From: JBBSEZ01 sp038239195
Lineage (GTDB): Bacteria > Planctomycetota > Planctomycetia > Gemmatales > Gemmataceae
Assembly (NCBI GenBank): GCA_038239195.1
Contig: JBBSEZ010000119.1
Span: 1-23,270 of the forward strand
Length of the DNA: 23,270 nucleotides
Reading direction: 5' to 3'
Shown here: piece after piece, positions 5,533-14,672 of the stretch
Layout: each line of letters starts with the position of its first letter
How positions within the stretch are numbered: the stretch's first letter is position 1
The notes under the pieces: generated by a model
What the model saw: only the letters and a program-made list of their open reading frames with translations
Told to the model about the DNA's origin: nothing
Databases searched by the model: none
Made by a program: the position numbers and the translations under genes

Positions 5533-8500
5533 TCACTCCATGATCCGCACCCCCGGCAGTGCCTTCCGCAACTCCGCCTTCCCCGCCTCCGTCACCTTGC
5601 TCCGCCCCACGAACACCGCCTGCAACGACTTGATCGCCGTCAACTCCTTCATGCCCGCATCGCCGATCCCCGTCCCGCGCACGTCGAGCCGGCGCAACTT
5701 CTTGAGCGCCTTCAGCCCCTTCAGGCCCGCGTCGGTGATTGCGGTGCCTTCGAGGTCGAGCTGCTCGAGGCCCGGCGCCCGCTTCAGTTCCACGAGGGCC
5801 ACGTCGTTGAAGGTGGGGTTGCGGAGGAAGCTCAGCGCCCGTAACTCCGGGGCCGCGCTCAGTTCCTTGAGCAAGTTCGGGGTGATCCTCCACCCGGCCA
5901 GCCGGAGCGTTGTCGGCCTCACTGTGGCCAGGAGGTTACGCAGCCCCACCTCGGTCTGCGCGGGGAACGGCAACTCGACCTGACGCAGGGCCTTCATCCC
6001 GCGCAGTTCGCTCACTCCTGCCTCCGTCACGCTAGTGCCCAGGAGGTTCAACTCTTCCAGCGCCCTGTAGCGCGGCATCCCCTTCAGCCCGGCGTCGGTG
6101 ATCTTCGTGCCGAGGAGGCGGAGCGACTTGAGCTTGTCCAGGCCGGTCAGCTCTCGCAGGCCGGCGTCGGTGATGCCCGTGCGGGCCAGGTCGAGGGAGC
6201 GCAGGTTGCGCAGCCCGGCGAGGTTGCGGGCCCCGGCGTCGGTGAGGGCGCTGCCCTCCATGTCCAGCGCTTCGAGGTAGGGCAGGCCCTTCAGTTCGGC
6301 CAGGGCCGGGCCCTCGACGCCCGTGCCCAGCAGCACCAGTTTGCGCAGCCCCGTGAGTTTGCCGACCCCCTTGAGGCCGTCGTCGCCCACCTTCCAGTTC
6401 GTCAGGTCGAGGACCGTCGCGGAGGGGAAAAGGGCGAGATAATGCTGCAAGCCCTCGTTGGTCTTGCACGCGGGCGGCAGGCCGAGCGTGCGCAGTTTCA
6501 GCCCGCGCAGGTGCGCCAGCCCGGCGTCGGTGACCTTGGTGTTGCGCAGGTCGAGCGACGTCAGTTCCGTCACGCCCTTCAGCGCCTCCAGTCCCTCGTT
6601 GGTGATTTCCCAGTCGCTCAGGTCGAGTGTGCTCGGCCTCACGAGCGGGGCGTAACATTTCAGCCCGAGGTCGGTCTTGGCGACGGCGGGTAGCTCCAGC
6701 GCTTTCAGGTTCTTCAGCCCCGCCAGCTCCTTGAGCCCTTCGTCTGTCACGCCCGTCCCGGCGAGGTTGAGCGAGCGCAACTCCTGCGCGCCGGCCAGTG
6801 CCTTCATGCCGGCGTCCGTGACTTTCCAGCCGAACAGGTTCAGCTCCGCCGGCCTCACCAGCTCCACGTACCATTTCAGCCCCACGTCGTTCTTGGCCTG
6901 GTTGGGCAGCGTCAGTGCGCGCAACTTCTTCAGCTTGGCCAGCGACTTGAGGCCCTTGGCCGTGATGCGCGTGCGGCCCAGTTTGAGCGAGGTCAGGTCG
7001 GTCAGCGTGCCCACCTCCGCCAGGCCCTTGTCGCCGATCTTCCAGCCCGTCAGGTCGAGCGTCGTCGGGCGCGACAGGGACACGAGGTGCTTCAGCCCCT
7101 CGTCGGTCCGCGCCTGCCGCGGCAGGCTCAGGGATGCCAGCGGGCTGATTCCGGACAGTCCTGCAAGCCCCTCGGCCGTCACCTGCGTCTCGCCGAGGAG
7201 CAGGTGTTTGAGCGCGGGGAGCCCTTTCAGCTCCTTCAGCCCTGCGTCCGCGATCGGCGTGCCCGTGAGGTCGAGCGAGTGCAGCTGTTTCAGGCCGGCG
7301 AGCGCTTTCAGCCCGCCGTCGCTGATCTTCCAGCCCACCAGGCTCAGCGCGGTCGGGCGCGTCAGCCGGACTAGCTGTCTCAGGCCGGCGTCCGTCTGCG
7401 CGGCGACGGGCAAGGAGAGCGACTTCAGTTCCTCGAGCCCGCCCAGGATCGCGAGCCCGCCGTCCGTCACCTGCGTGCCGGTCAGGTCGAGCGAGCGCAG
7501 CGCTTTCAGCCCGGCCAGTGCTTTCAGCCCGCCGTCCGTGACGCGCGTGTCGTTGAGGGAGAGCCCCTCCAGGGCAACGAGCCCCTGGAGCGCTTCCAGC
7601 CCTTTGTCCGAGATGGCCGTCTCATCGAGCCGCAGGCCCCGGAGCTGTTTCTGGCCAGACAGTGCCTTCATGCCGGCGTCCGTGACTTTCCAGCGCGTCA
7701 GGTTGAGCTCGGTGGGTTGCGTCAAGCGGAGCAATTGCCGGAGCCCCTCGTCGTCGCGCGCCGGCTCGGGCAGGGTGAGGCGGCGGAGCCCCGGAAGCCC
7801 GGTCAAACGGGCCAGGCCCTTGCTCGTCGCGTCCGTTCCCGTCAGGTCGAGCGTCACCAGGTTGTCGAGGCCGGCCAGGCTCGCCAGCCCCGTGTCGCTC
7901 ACCTTCCAGTCCACCAGGGATAGGCTCGTCGGGCGCGTGAGGGCGACGTAGTGCTTCAGCCCCTCATCGGTCTTGGCGGTGGGCGGCAGTTGGAGCACGC
8001 GCAGTTTCTTTAGCCCGACCAGGGGCCGGAGGGCGGCCCCGGTCAGGCTCGTCCCGCTCAGGTCGAGCTCGACCAGGTCGTGGTGCGCGGCGAGGGCCTT
8101 CAGCCCCGCGTCGCTGATCTTCCAGCCGCTGAGGTTGAGCGCGGTGGGTCGGACCAGCTTGACGAAGTTCTTCAGTCCCGCGTCGTCCCGCGCTTCGGCG
8201 GGCATCGTCAGAGACGCGAAGCGGCGCTCGCCCAGGTTGGCCAGGCCGGCGCCTGTCACGCGCGTGTTGCCGAGGTCCAGGCGCTCCAGCCTGGGCAGGG
8301 CGGTCAGTTCCTTCAGCCCGGCGTCGGTGATCTGCGTGCCTTCGAGGTCGAGGATCGTCAGGGCCTGTAGCGCTCGCAGGTGTTTCAAGCCGGGGTCGGT
8401 TGTTTGCGTGTTCATCAGCGAGAGAGAGCGAAGCTCCTTCAGTCCAGCCAGCCGCTTCAGGTCGTCGTCGCCGATCTGCCAGCCGGCGAGACGAAGGGCG

Positions 8501-10665
8501 TCGAGGTGCTTCAGTTGGGCGATGGAATCGAGGGACTTCGCGTTCTGGAGCGCGACCGGCAACTGGAGAGTGCGCAGCTCCTTCAATTCGCTCAGGAGCG
8601 GGAGGCTTGCTTCGGTGACGTCCGTGTCCAGGAGCTCGAGCTTCCGCAGTCCCTTCAGGGAGGGGATGACCTTCATGCCCTCGTCGCCGACGCGCCAGCC
8701 GTTGAGCTCGAGCTCGGCAGGCCGCGTCAGCTTCACCAGATACTTCAGCCCGGCGTCGTTGCGCGCCTGCTGCGGGAGGAGGAGGGCGCGCAGCGACTCG
8801 AGCCCGGCAAGGTGCTTCAGCCCTTCGGTCGTGATCTGCGTCCCCTGAAGGTCGAGGCGCGTGAGGTTCAGCCCCGCCAGCGCCGCCAGGCCGGCGTCGG
8901 TCACCCTCCAACCAGCGAGGTCGAGCTCCGAAGGACGGGCCACCTTCACGAACACCTTCAGCCCGTCATCGTCGCGCGCGGAGGGAGGCAGGACGATGGA
9001 CCGCAGGTTTTTCAGGCGCCCGAGTGGGGCAACGCCGGCCCCCGTGACGGACGTGTCGGCAAGATTGAGGTCGGTCAGTTGCTCCAGGCGGGCGAGCTCC
9101 TTGACGCCCACGTCGGTCACGCCGGTGCGCGAGAGGTCGAGAGAGCGCAGCCCTTTTAGCGCGGCGAGCTCCTTGACGCCCGCGTCGCTGATGGGGGCCC
9201 CGGCGAGGCCCAACTTCTGGAGCGTCTCGATGCCGGCGACGATCCGCAGGCCGGCGTCGCTGACCTTCCAGGTGGAGAGGTCGAGCTCGGTGGGCCGGCT
9301 CAGTCGGGCGACGTGGGCGAGCCCGGCGTCGGTGCGCAGGGAGGTGGGCAGAACGAGCTCGTTGAGCGCTTTCCGCCCGGCGAGCGCTTTCAGCCCCGCT
9401 TCCGTGATCGACCAGCCGGAGAGGTTCAAGCTGGTGGGATGGGTGATCTTCACCAGCGCCTTGAGCCCGGCGTCGTTGCGCGCCGATTGGGGCAAGACAA
9501 GCGTACGCAGGAGCTCGAGCTTCGCGAGCTGGTGGAGGCCGGCAGGAGTGACACGGGTGTGGGCCAGGTCGAGATGGCGCAGGGCGGCGAGCCGGGCAAG
9601 GGCCGGCAGCCCCTTGTCGGTGAGGCCGGTGCCGTCGAGGTCGAGGGCTTCGAGGGCGGACAAGATTGCCAGGTCTTCGGCCCCCCTGTCGGTGATGTGG
9701 CGCGCGTTGAACAGGCTTAGCGACTTGAGCCCGGTGAGGGGGCGCAGGTGTTTCAGTCCCGCGTCGGTCACCGGCGTGCCCGCGAGGGAGAGCTTCTCGA
9801 GCTTCGCCACCTTGCCCAGCGCGGCGAGATCGCCGTCGCCGATCTTCCACCCCGTGAGGGCGAGATCGGTCGGCTGGGTCGCGGCCAGGAGGTGTTTCAG
9901 CCCGAGGCTCGTGTGGGCGCGCGCCGGGACGACCAGCGTGCGCAGTTTTAGTCCGGCGAGGGCGGCGAGCCCGACGTCGGTGACCTCGGTCTTTTCGAGG
10001 TTGAGCGATTTCAAGCCCCTGGCGCTGCGCACCTCTTTCAGGCCGGCATTGCCGACCTTCCACTCGCCCAGGTCGAGGGACTCCGGGCGCGTGATCTGGA
10101 TCAAATGTCGCAGGCCGGCAGCATCGCGAGCCGCAGGGGGCAGATAGAGGGAGCGCAGGTTCTTCGCGCCGACCAGGCCGGCGAGCCCGGCCCCGGTGAC
10201 TCGCGTGTTGCGGAGGTCGAGCGTTTTCAGCCCTTCGAGCGCGGCGAGGTGCTTCAGCCCGGCGTCGGTGACGCGGGCGCCGTCGAGGTCGAGCTCCTCC
10301 AACGCGGGGAGTTTCGCCAGGTGGGCCAGCCCCGCGTCGCCGACGTTGGCGTTCATCAGGCTGAGCCACTGGAGCTTTTTCAGCCCGGCAATCTCCGCAA
10401 GCCCGGCGTCGGTAATCGCGGTGCGTTCGAGGCTGAGGCGCTTGAGCGCGGGGAGGTTGCGCAGTTCCTTCAAGTCGGCATCGGTGACGGGGAGGGAACG
10501 GCAGACGACCATCACGACGGGCGAGCCCGGGCCCTTCTCGCGCGTGACGCTGGCGCCGAGCTTCTCGAGGGCGGTGGCCGCGCGGGCCTCGTTGGCCCGA
10601 CTGCTCCCGCTCAGGGCCAGGACCAGGGCCGCCGCCACAACCATCTGCCACGCCGGTCGCTTCAT
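5533..10665 (-). CDS. Giant secreted leucine-rich-repeat protein (1,710 aa)
   Basis: An exported protein built almost wholly of ~24-residue LRRs of the form L-x-x-L-x-L-x-x-T-x-[IV]-T-D-A-G-L-x-x-L, roughly 68 of them, of the Cys-free AMN1/internalin-like type common in planctomycetes. I chose the internal Met at 10665 because the next residues, KRPAWQMVVAAALVLALSGSSRANE, form a clean signal peptide and GGAG lies 7 nt upstream (10673-10676); an open frame continues to 10716 but would bury the signal. A higher-order unit is visible: a segment like RPTALSLVGWKISDGGLKAL recurs 16 times, spaced mostly 72 or 96 residues apart (3 or 4 LRRs). No enzymatic, anchoring or membrane domain follows; the protein ends VRIME. 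The role is probably protein-protein contact outside the cytoplasm; the partner is unknown. The gene is divergent from the second DUF1501 gene. Confidence 0.93.
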   Translation of the reverse strand: MKRPAWQMVVAAALVLALSGSSRANEARAATALEKLGASVTREKGPGSPVVMVVCRSLPVTDADLKELRNLPALKRLSLERTAITDAGLAEIAGLKKLQWLSLMNANVGDAGLAHLAKLPALEELDLDGARVTDAGLKHLAALEGLKTLDLRNTRVTGAGLAGLVGAKNLRSLYLPPAARDAAGLRHLIQITRPESLDLGEWKVGNAGLKEVRSARGLKSLNLEKTEVTDVGLAALAGLKLRTLVVPARAHTSLGLKHLLAATQPTDLALTGWKIGDGDLAALGKVAKLEKLSLAGTPVTDAGLKHLRPLTGLKSLSLFNARHITDRGAEDLAILSALEALDLDGTGLTDKGLPALARLAALRHLDLAHTRVTPAGLHQLAKLELLRTLVLPQSARNDAGLKALVKITHPTSLNLSGWSITEAGLKALAGRKALNELVLPTSLRTDAGLAHVARLSRPTELDLSTWKVSDAGLRIVAGIETLQKLGLAGAPISDAGVKELAALKGLRSLDLSRTGVTDVGVKELARLEQLTDLNLADTSVTGAGVAPLGRLKNLRSIVLPPSARDDDGLKVFVKVARPSELDLAGWRVTDAGLAALAGLNLTRLDLQGTQITTEGLKHLAGLESLRALLLPQQARNDAGLKYLVKLTRPAELELNGWRVGDEGMKVIPSLKGLRKLELLDTDVTEASLPLLSELKELRTLQLPVALQNAKSLDSIAQLKHLDALRLAGWQIGDDDLKRLAGLKELRSLSLMNTQTTDPGLKHLRALQALTILDLEGTQITDAGLKELTALPRLERLDLGNTRVTGAGLANLGERRFASLTMPAEARDDAGLKNFVKLVRPTALNLSGWKISDAGLKALAAHHDLVELDLSGTSLTGAALRPLVGLKKLRVLQLPPTAKTDEGLKHYVALTRPTSLSLVDWKVSDTGLASLAGLDNLVTLDLTGTDATSKGLARLTGLPGLRRLTLPEPARDDEGLRQLLRLTQPTELNLTRWKVTDAGMKALSGQKQLRGLRLDETAISDKGLEALQGLVALEGLSLNDTRVTDGGLKALAGLKALRSLDLTGTQVTDGGLAILGGLEELKSLSLPVAAQTDAGLRQLVRLTRPTALSLVGWKISDGGLKALAGLKQLHSLDLTGTPIADAGLKELKGLPALKHLLLGETQVTAEGLAGLSGISPLASLSLPRQARTDEGLKHLVSLSRPTTLDLTGWKIGDKGLAEVGTLTDLTSLKLGRTRITAKGLKSLAKLKKLRALTLPNQAKNDVGLKWYVELVRPAELNLFGWKVTDAGMKALAGAQELRSLNLAGTGVTDEGLKELAGLKNLKALELPAVAKTDLGLKCYAPLVRPSTLDLSDWEITNEGLEALKGVTELTSLDLRNTKVTDAGLAHLRGLKLRTLGLPPACKTNEGLQHYLALFPSATVLDLTNWKVGDDGLKGVGKLTGLRKLVLLGTGVEGPALAELKGLPYLEALDMEGSALTDAGARNLAGLRNLRSLDLARTGITDAGLRELTGLDKLKSLRLLGTKITDAGLKGMPRYRALEELNLLGTSVTEAGVSELRGMKALRQVELPFPAQTEVGLRNLLATVRPTTLRLAGWRITPNLLKELSAAPELRALSFLRNPTFNDVALVELKRAPGLEQLDLEGTAITDAGLKGLKALKKLRRLDVRGTGIGDAGMKELTAIKSLQAVFVGRSKVTEAGKAELRKALPGVRIME

Positions 10666-10814
10666 CGTGCTGCTCCGCGAACGCTTTGGCCCGACGCCGG
10701 GACGGCGCCCGAGCAACCTCGCGCATGGTACGCGCTGACGGCGCAGCCGTCCACGTCTTTACAACGCGGCGCCCCGGAGGTCATTCCCTGAAACGATCCG
10801 TCGGCGCCTTTTCG

Positions 10815-10844
10815 TTGGCACGATTATCTCCTCGCGGGTAGGAT
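10815..10844 (+). promoter_or_regulatory. Sigma70-like promoter of the second DUF1501 gene
   Basis: TTGGCA (10815-10820) and TAGGAT (10839-10844) are separated by 18 bp, 43 bp before the ATG at 10887. The -10 sits in GCGGGTAGGAT, nearly the same context as the promoter at 2171-2200 before the other DUF1501 gene. Confidence 0.5.
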
Positions 10845-10886
10845 GCCGGATAGTGCCTCCTGCCTTCCTCGCCTCGGAGAACGCCG

Positions 10887-12320
10887 ATGTCTCCCTCCGC
10901 CGCGACGCATCACCCTCTGTTGACTCGCCGCACCGCCCTCCAGGCCGGCGCCGTCGGCCTGCTCGGTCTGGGCATGAATCACCTCGCGGAACTGCGCGCC
11001 GCCGCGCCGCGCCGCGGCAAGGCGCGCACTGTCATCTACGTGTTCCTCTCGGGCGGCCTCGCCCAGCACGACAGCTTCGACCTGAAGCCCGATGCGCCCG
11101 ACGGCATCCGCGGCGAGTTCAAGCCGATCGCCACGCGCACGCCGGGCGTGTGCATCTGCGAACACCTGCCCCAGCTCGCGCGCCGCAGTCACCTGTGGTC
11201 GCTCGTCCGCTCGCTCACCCACAAGACGAACGACCACTCCGCCGGGCACCTGCTGATGCTCACCGGCCGTTCGCAGGTGCCCCCCGGCTTCAACGCCAGC
11301 AAGCCGCAGCCGACCGACTGGCCCTCCCTCGCCGCCGTCGCGGGCGCCGTGACGCGGGCCCGCAACAACCTGCCGCCCGCCGTCATCCTCCCGGACAAGA
11401 ACGTCCACAACAGCGGCCGCGTCATCCCCGGTCCCTTCGCCGGGCAGATGGGCCGGGCGCGCGACCCGTGGATCATCGAGGCCTCGCCCTTCGACCCCCG
11501 CGCCTACGGGGCGTACCCCGAGTACGAGTTCGACCACCAGGACCGCCCGATCCCGCCCAAGAAGAAGGCATTCCAGATACCCGACCTCTCCTTGCCGCAG
11601 GGCGTCGCCGCCGGGCGCTTCGACCAGCGCCTGGCCCTGCTGCGGCACATCGACGGGCAGCGTCGCGTGCTGGAGGCGGGGGCAGGGCGGTTCGACCGCT
11701 ACCACCAGGGCGCCGTGTCGCTCCTGAGCGACCCGCGGGCCCGCCAGTCGTTCGACGTACTCAAGGCCGACCCGCGCGTTCTCGACCGCTACGGGCGAAA
11801 CGCCTTCGGCTACTCGCTGCTGATGGCCCGGCGGCTGGTCGAGGCGGGGGTAAACCTGGTGCAGGTGAACCTCGGCAACAACGAGACGTGGGACACGCAC
11901 GGCAACGCCTTCCCTCACCTCAAGGACAAGCTCTTTCCGCCGACCGACAAGGCCCTCTCGGCGCTGCTCGACGACCTGAGCGAGAGCGGGCTGCTCGACA
12001 GCACGCTGGTAGTGATGGCGGGGGAGTTCGGCCGCACGCCGCGCATCTCGCGCTTGCCGCAGTTCTACAAGCTGGCGGGCCGCGACCACTGGGGGGCCGT
12101 GCAGACGGTGCTCTTCGCGGGCGGCGGGACGAGGGGGGGGACGGCGATCGGCTCGTCGGACAAGAACGGGGCGTACCCGGCGACGTGCCCGCAAACGCCG
12201 GAGAACATGGGGGCGACGATCTACCAGGCGCTGGGCATTCCCAAGACGGGGGAGTGGCTCGACGCGCTGGGGCGGCCGCACTACGTCTACCACGGGGAGC
12301 CGATTGGGGGGCTGACGTGA
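10887..12320 (+). CDS. DUF1501 family protein with twin-arginine leader (second paralogue)
   Basis: A 477-residue protein whose leader is L-T-R14-R15-T-A-L-Q-A-G followed by a short hydrophobic stretch, suggesting Tat export. Family signatures are VYVFLSGGL-type (here VIYVFLSGGLAQHDSFDLKP), GEFKPIATRTPGVCICEHLP, NLGNNETWDTHGN, MAGEFGRTPRI and GRDHWG near the C terminus. GGAG (10876-10879) lies 7 nt before the ATG. It is only distantly similar to the DUF1501 protein at 2242-3696 and keeps the WDTHGN form common in the main DUF1501 clade. The function is unknown; the alkaline-phosphatase-like fold suggests hydrolase or sulfatase-like chemistry outside the cytoplasm. It stands alone, convergent with the next gene, without the usual DUF1549/DUF1553 partner. 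Confidence 0.92.
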   Translation: MSPSAATHHPLLTRRTALQAGAVGLLGLGMNHLAELRAAAPRRGKARTVIYVFLSGGLAQHDSFDLKPDAPDGIRGEFKPIATRTPGVCICEHLPQLARRSHLWSLVRSLTHKTNDHSAGHLLMLTGRSQVPPGFNASKPQPTDWPSLAAVAGAVTRARNNLPPAVILPDKNVHNSGRVIPGPFAGQMGRARDPWIIEASPFDPRAYGAYPEYEFDHQDRPIPPKKKAFQIPDLSLPQGVAAGRFDQRLALLRHIDGQRRVLEAGAGRFDRYHQGAVSLLSDPRARQSFDVLKADPRVLDRYGRNAFGYSLLMARRLVEAGVNLVQVNLGNNETWDTHGNAFPHLKDKLFPPTDKALSALLDDLSESGLLDSTLVVMAGEFGRTPRISRLPQFYKLAGRDHWGAVQTVLFAGGGTRGGTAIGSSDKNGAYPATCPQTPENMGATIYQALGIPKTGEWLDALGRPHYVYHGEPIGGLT

Positions 12321-12550
12321 CCGAGCGGGCGCGGGGCGATGCTTGCCGTCGAGCCGCCCCGTCCCCGGGAGCACAGGGCCCATCAGAGGCCCCCGCCACG
12401 TGGCTCTCCGTCAGGCCCCCTCCCGTCCCCCCCGTTGCTCTTGTTTCGCTGGGCTGGATAAGGTCAAAGACAAAATTGTCTGCCAGATTGGGCAGGAAGC
12501 CCCTCAGCTACCGCAAGGCAATCCCCGCACCGCGCGATCAGGCCCGCCCC

Positions 12551-14506
12551 TCAGCGCCGGGCAGCGCCCTCGCTGCCCGGCGTCGAGGAGAGAGTCAAGA
12601 ACGGATACGACAGCCCCAGCCCCCCCAGCAGTGCCACGAGCCCCGAGAACGCCGGCGTCAAGTGCCACGGGTCTGTGTAGCCGACGACGAAATGCACGCC
12701 GATGGCCGCGGCGTAGGCGGCCGTCCCCGCCAGGAGCATCGTCCACCACAACCACGCCGAGCCGGGCCGGTAGCCCCACAGGGCACACGTCAAGAGCGTC
12801 AGCCCGCAGGAAACGAGCATGCCGCCGAAGGTGGCGCGGTCGTGGGCGACGAACGGCACCAGGCGCGGGTTGGCCTGCACCAGCGCCTCGCGGGTCGTGT
12901 GCATGAACGCCAGGTCCTCGTGGACGAACACCTGCGTCACGCCCATGCTGGCGATCACCACCCCTGCCCCCAGCACCCCACACGCATGCACCACGAGCAC
13001 GAGCTGGCCCCACAGGCCCGCCCGCCAGCGCCAGTCGCCGCGGAGGTCGAGCGCCGGGGGTAGCGGCGGCGGGCCGAGGTCGGCGTACAGACCGAGCAGG
13101 AGGAACTGGAACAGGATGCCCGTCACGAAGGCGTGGAAGGGGTCGAAGTAGCCGAAGCCCAGGAACAGGAAGAAGCTGCCGAAGCCGGCGAAGGCGGACG
13201 TCACCACGCTCTGCCGCGCCCAGTGCAGCCCGCGCCGTACGCCGAACAGCGATAGCCCCAGGTAGAGCACGCCGATGGCGACCATCGTCCCCGCCAGGCT
13301 CACCCGGTCGTGGGCCATGAAGTCCAGCAGGCGCGGGTTGACCTCGTGGAGCTCCTCCCGCGTCATGTTGACGAAGTGCTCGTCGTAGGGGAGCACGACG
13401 CGCGTGGCGGCGATGATGAGCGCCAGCACGCTGCCCAGGAACATCCCCGCGCCCATCAGGGCGCACCAGAACCACGCCATCTTGGCGGGGCGCTGCGGGG
13501 CGTCGGGGTACGGCTCGGCCCGCGTGGCGAGGATCGCCTCGTTGGTCCTCTTGGGCAAACCGGGCCCGGTATAGATCAGGCCCGTATCGACCTCGACCAG
13601 GTCGGTGCCGGCGTCGAGCATGTCGAGGGCGTGCTGCGGCTCGTGAAGGCCCCCACTCGCGACCAGCACCAGGTCGGGGCCGTGGCAGGCGCGCAAGTGC
13701 CGCACGAGGGCCAGCGACACTTCCCGGGCGGGCGCGCCCCACACCCGGCCCGAGGGCTGGGCGCGAAGGCTGCCGTCGATGAGTGCGCCCGCGACGCCCA
13801 GCTCTCGCGCCGGTGGCAGGAAGCGCTCCAACGCCGCGAAATCGACGTCGGCCGGGACGACGACCAGCACGGGGCGAGGTTGGGGCCCCCCCTGCGCCGC
13901 ATTCAGCACGCACCGCACGTGGTCTCGCCACGGCTCGACCGACCAGCCTCTCTCAATGGCGTGGGCCAGCGTGTTGAGCGAGAAGACGTCGCCCCGGCCC
14001 GCCAGAACCTCGATCATCCTCGCGCACTCGCCGCCCGCCCGCTCGGCGTCAGCGCCCGGGGCACAGCCGAGGCGGATGACGACAGGCACCCCCAACGGCT
14101 TCGCGGGGATGCGCCTGACGATCTCGTCCAGCCCCCACGTCGCCCCTGGGGAGGACGACCACACGGCCTCCTCGCCGGGCCGGCGCTCCAGCGCCCCGGC
14201 CGTCGGCTCGACGGTCACGGGCCCGACCTCGAGGAAGCCGACGCCGAAGCGCGCCAGCGCCGGCAGGGCGACCCCGCCGCCATCGAGTATCGGGCCGAGG
14301 CCGACGGGCGTCGGAAACCTCACGCCGAAGAAGGTGCGCTGGAGGCGCGGATCGGCGCGCATGTGGCCCATGAAGTCGATCGCGGAGGGGCCGAGAGGCA
14401 GGCGGGCGAGCCGGCCCATGAAGCCGAGGGCGAAGTCGCGCGCCCGCGCGGCTGACAGGCGGAAGAGGAGCGGGCGCGAGACAGTGCGATAGAACCAGTC
14501 GGGCAT
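12551..14506 (-). CDS. Dihydroorotate-dehydrogenase-like (PyrD) domain fused to a duplicated membrane domain
   Basis: A 651-residue fusion. Residues 1-335 follow class 2 dihydroorotate dehydrogenase: an N-terminal helical part, TPVGLGPILDGGG (for TPVGLAAGLDKNG), SLNT with S176 at the position of the catalytic Ser of SSPNT, and ASGGLHEPQHALDMLDAG then VDTGLIYTGPGL, the FMN-phosphate region. The Lys of the KIAPD motif is replaced (VVVPADVD), so true dihydroorotate activity is doubtful. Residues ~343-640 form about eight membrane segments in two homologous halves, each with TREx-L, NPRL, AHDR (H399 and H555), G-x-x-L and GYxDPxH / GYFDPFH motifs. Class 2 enzymes pass electrons to quinone at the membrane, so the added domain could be a redox or anchoring module; this is inference. 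The start is ATG 14506, with no strong Shine-Dalgarno. The gene ends convergently with DUF1501. Confidence 0.85.
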   Translation of the reverse strand: MPDWFYRTVSRPLLFRLSAARARDFALGFMGRLARLPLGPSAIDFMGHMRADPRLQRTFFGVRFPTPVGLGPILDGGGVALPALARFGVGFLEVGPVTVEPTAGALERRPGEEAVWSSSPGATWGLDEIVRRIPAKPLGVPVVIRLGCAPGADAERAGGECARMIEVLAGRGDVFSLNTLAHAIERGWSVEPWRDHVRCVLNAAQGGPQPRPVLVVVPADVDFAALERFLPPARELGVAGALIDGSLRAQPSGRVWGAPAREVSLALVRHLRACHGPDLVLVASGGLHEPQHALDMLDAGTDLVEVDTGLIYTGPGLPKRTNEAILATRAEPYPDAPQRPAKMAWFWCALMGAGMFLGSVLALIIAATRVVLPYDEHFVNMTREELHEVNPRLLDFMAHDRVSLAGTMVAIGVLYLGLSLFGVRRGLHWARQSVVTSAFAGFGSFFLFLGFGYFDPFHAFVTGILFQFLLLGLYADLGPPPLPPALDLRGDWRWRAGLWGQLVLVVHACGVLGAGVVIASMGVTQVFVHEDLAFMHTTREALVQANPRLVPFVAHDRATFGGMLVSCGLTLLTCALWGYRPGSAWLWWTMLLAGTAAYAAAIGVHFVVGYTDPWHLTPAFSGLVALLGGLGLSYPFLTLSSTPGSEGAARR

Positions 14507-14565
14507 CGTTCGTTCTCATCAGGCGCCGGCGACAATGCGTAAGCGACCGGCAGGAAAAAGCGCCC

Positions 14566-14649
14566 CTGTAGGACGGCCCTACCGAGCCGTCCGGGATGTA
14601 GGACGGCTCTCCCGAGCCGTCCGGACGGCTCAGGAAAGCCGTCCTACAG
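14566..14649. repeat. Cluster of three copies of a GGACGGCTC palindromic repeat
   Basis: Two direct copies of TGTAGGACGGCYCTMCCGAG followed by CCGTCCGG (14567-14594 and 14597-14624) are followed by an inverted copy ending AGCCGTCCTACA (to 14648). Each copy is itself partly palindromic (GGACGGC...GCCGTCC), so several alternative hairpins can form. It lies between the starts and ends of two minus-strand genes. From recollection the motif is common between planctomycete genes; it looks like a non-autonomous dispersed repeat and might end transcripts, although no U-tract is present. Confidence 0.75.
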
Positions 14650-14672
14650 CAAACCAACTCCTGCCCTTCGCC

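Noticed and set aside
6677..10147. Long plus-strand open frames opposite the LRR gene (Ser/Arg/Val-rich)
   Set aside because: They are shadows of the repeated, high-GC LRR codons and mirror the repeat period.
5533..10665. Regular DNA periodicity that might suggest a CRISPR or satellite array
   Set aside because: The period is the 72-nt LRR codon unit and its multiples, with imperfect copies and full coding constraint; there are no constant repeats with unique spacers.
12468..12495. Two small hairpins (AGACA/TGTCT and CTGCC/GGCAG) in the convergent gap 12321-12550
   Set aside because: Only 5-bp stems without U-tracts; too weak to call terminators.
10853..13063. 736-codon plus-strand open frame overlapping DUF1501 and the PyrD-like gene
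   Set aside because: It lies out of frame with one well-supported gene and antisense to another and has no recognisable domain.
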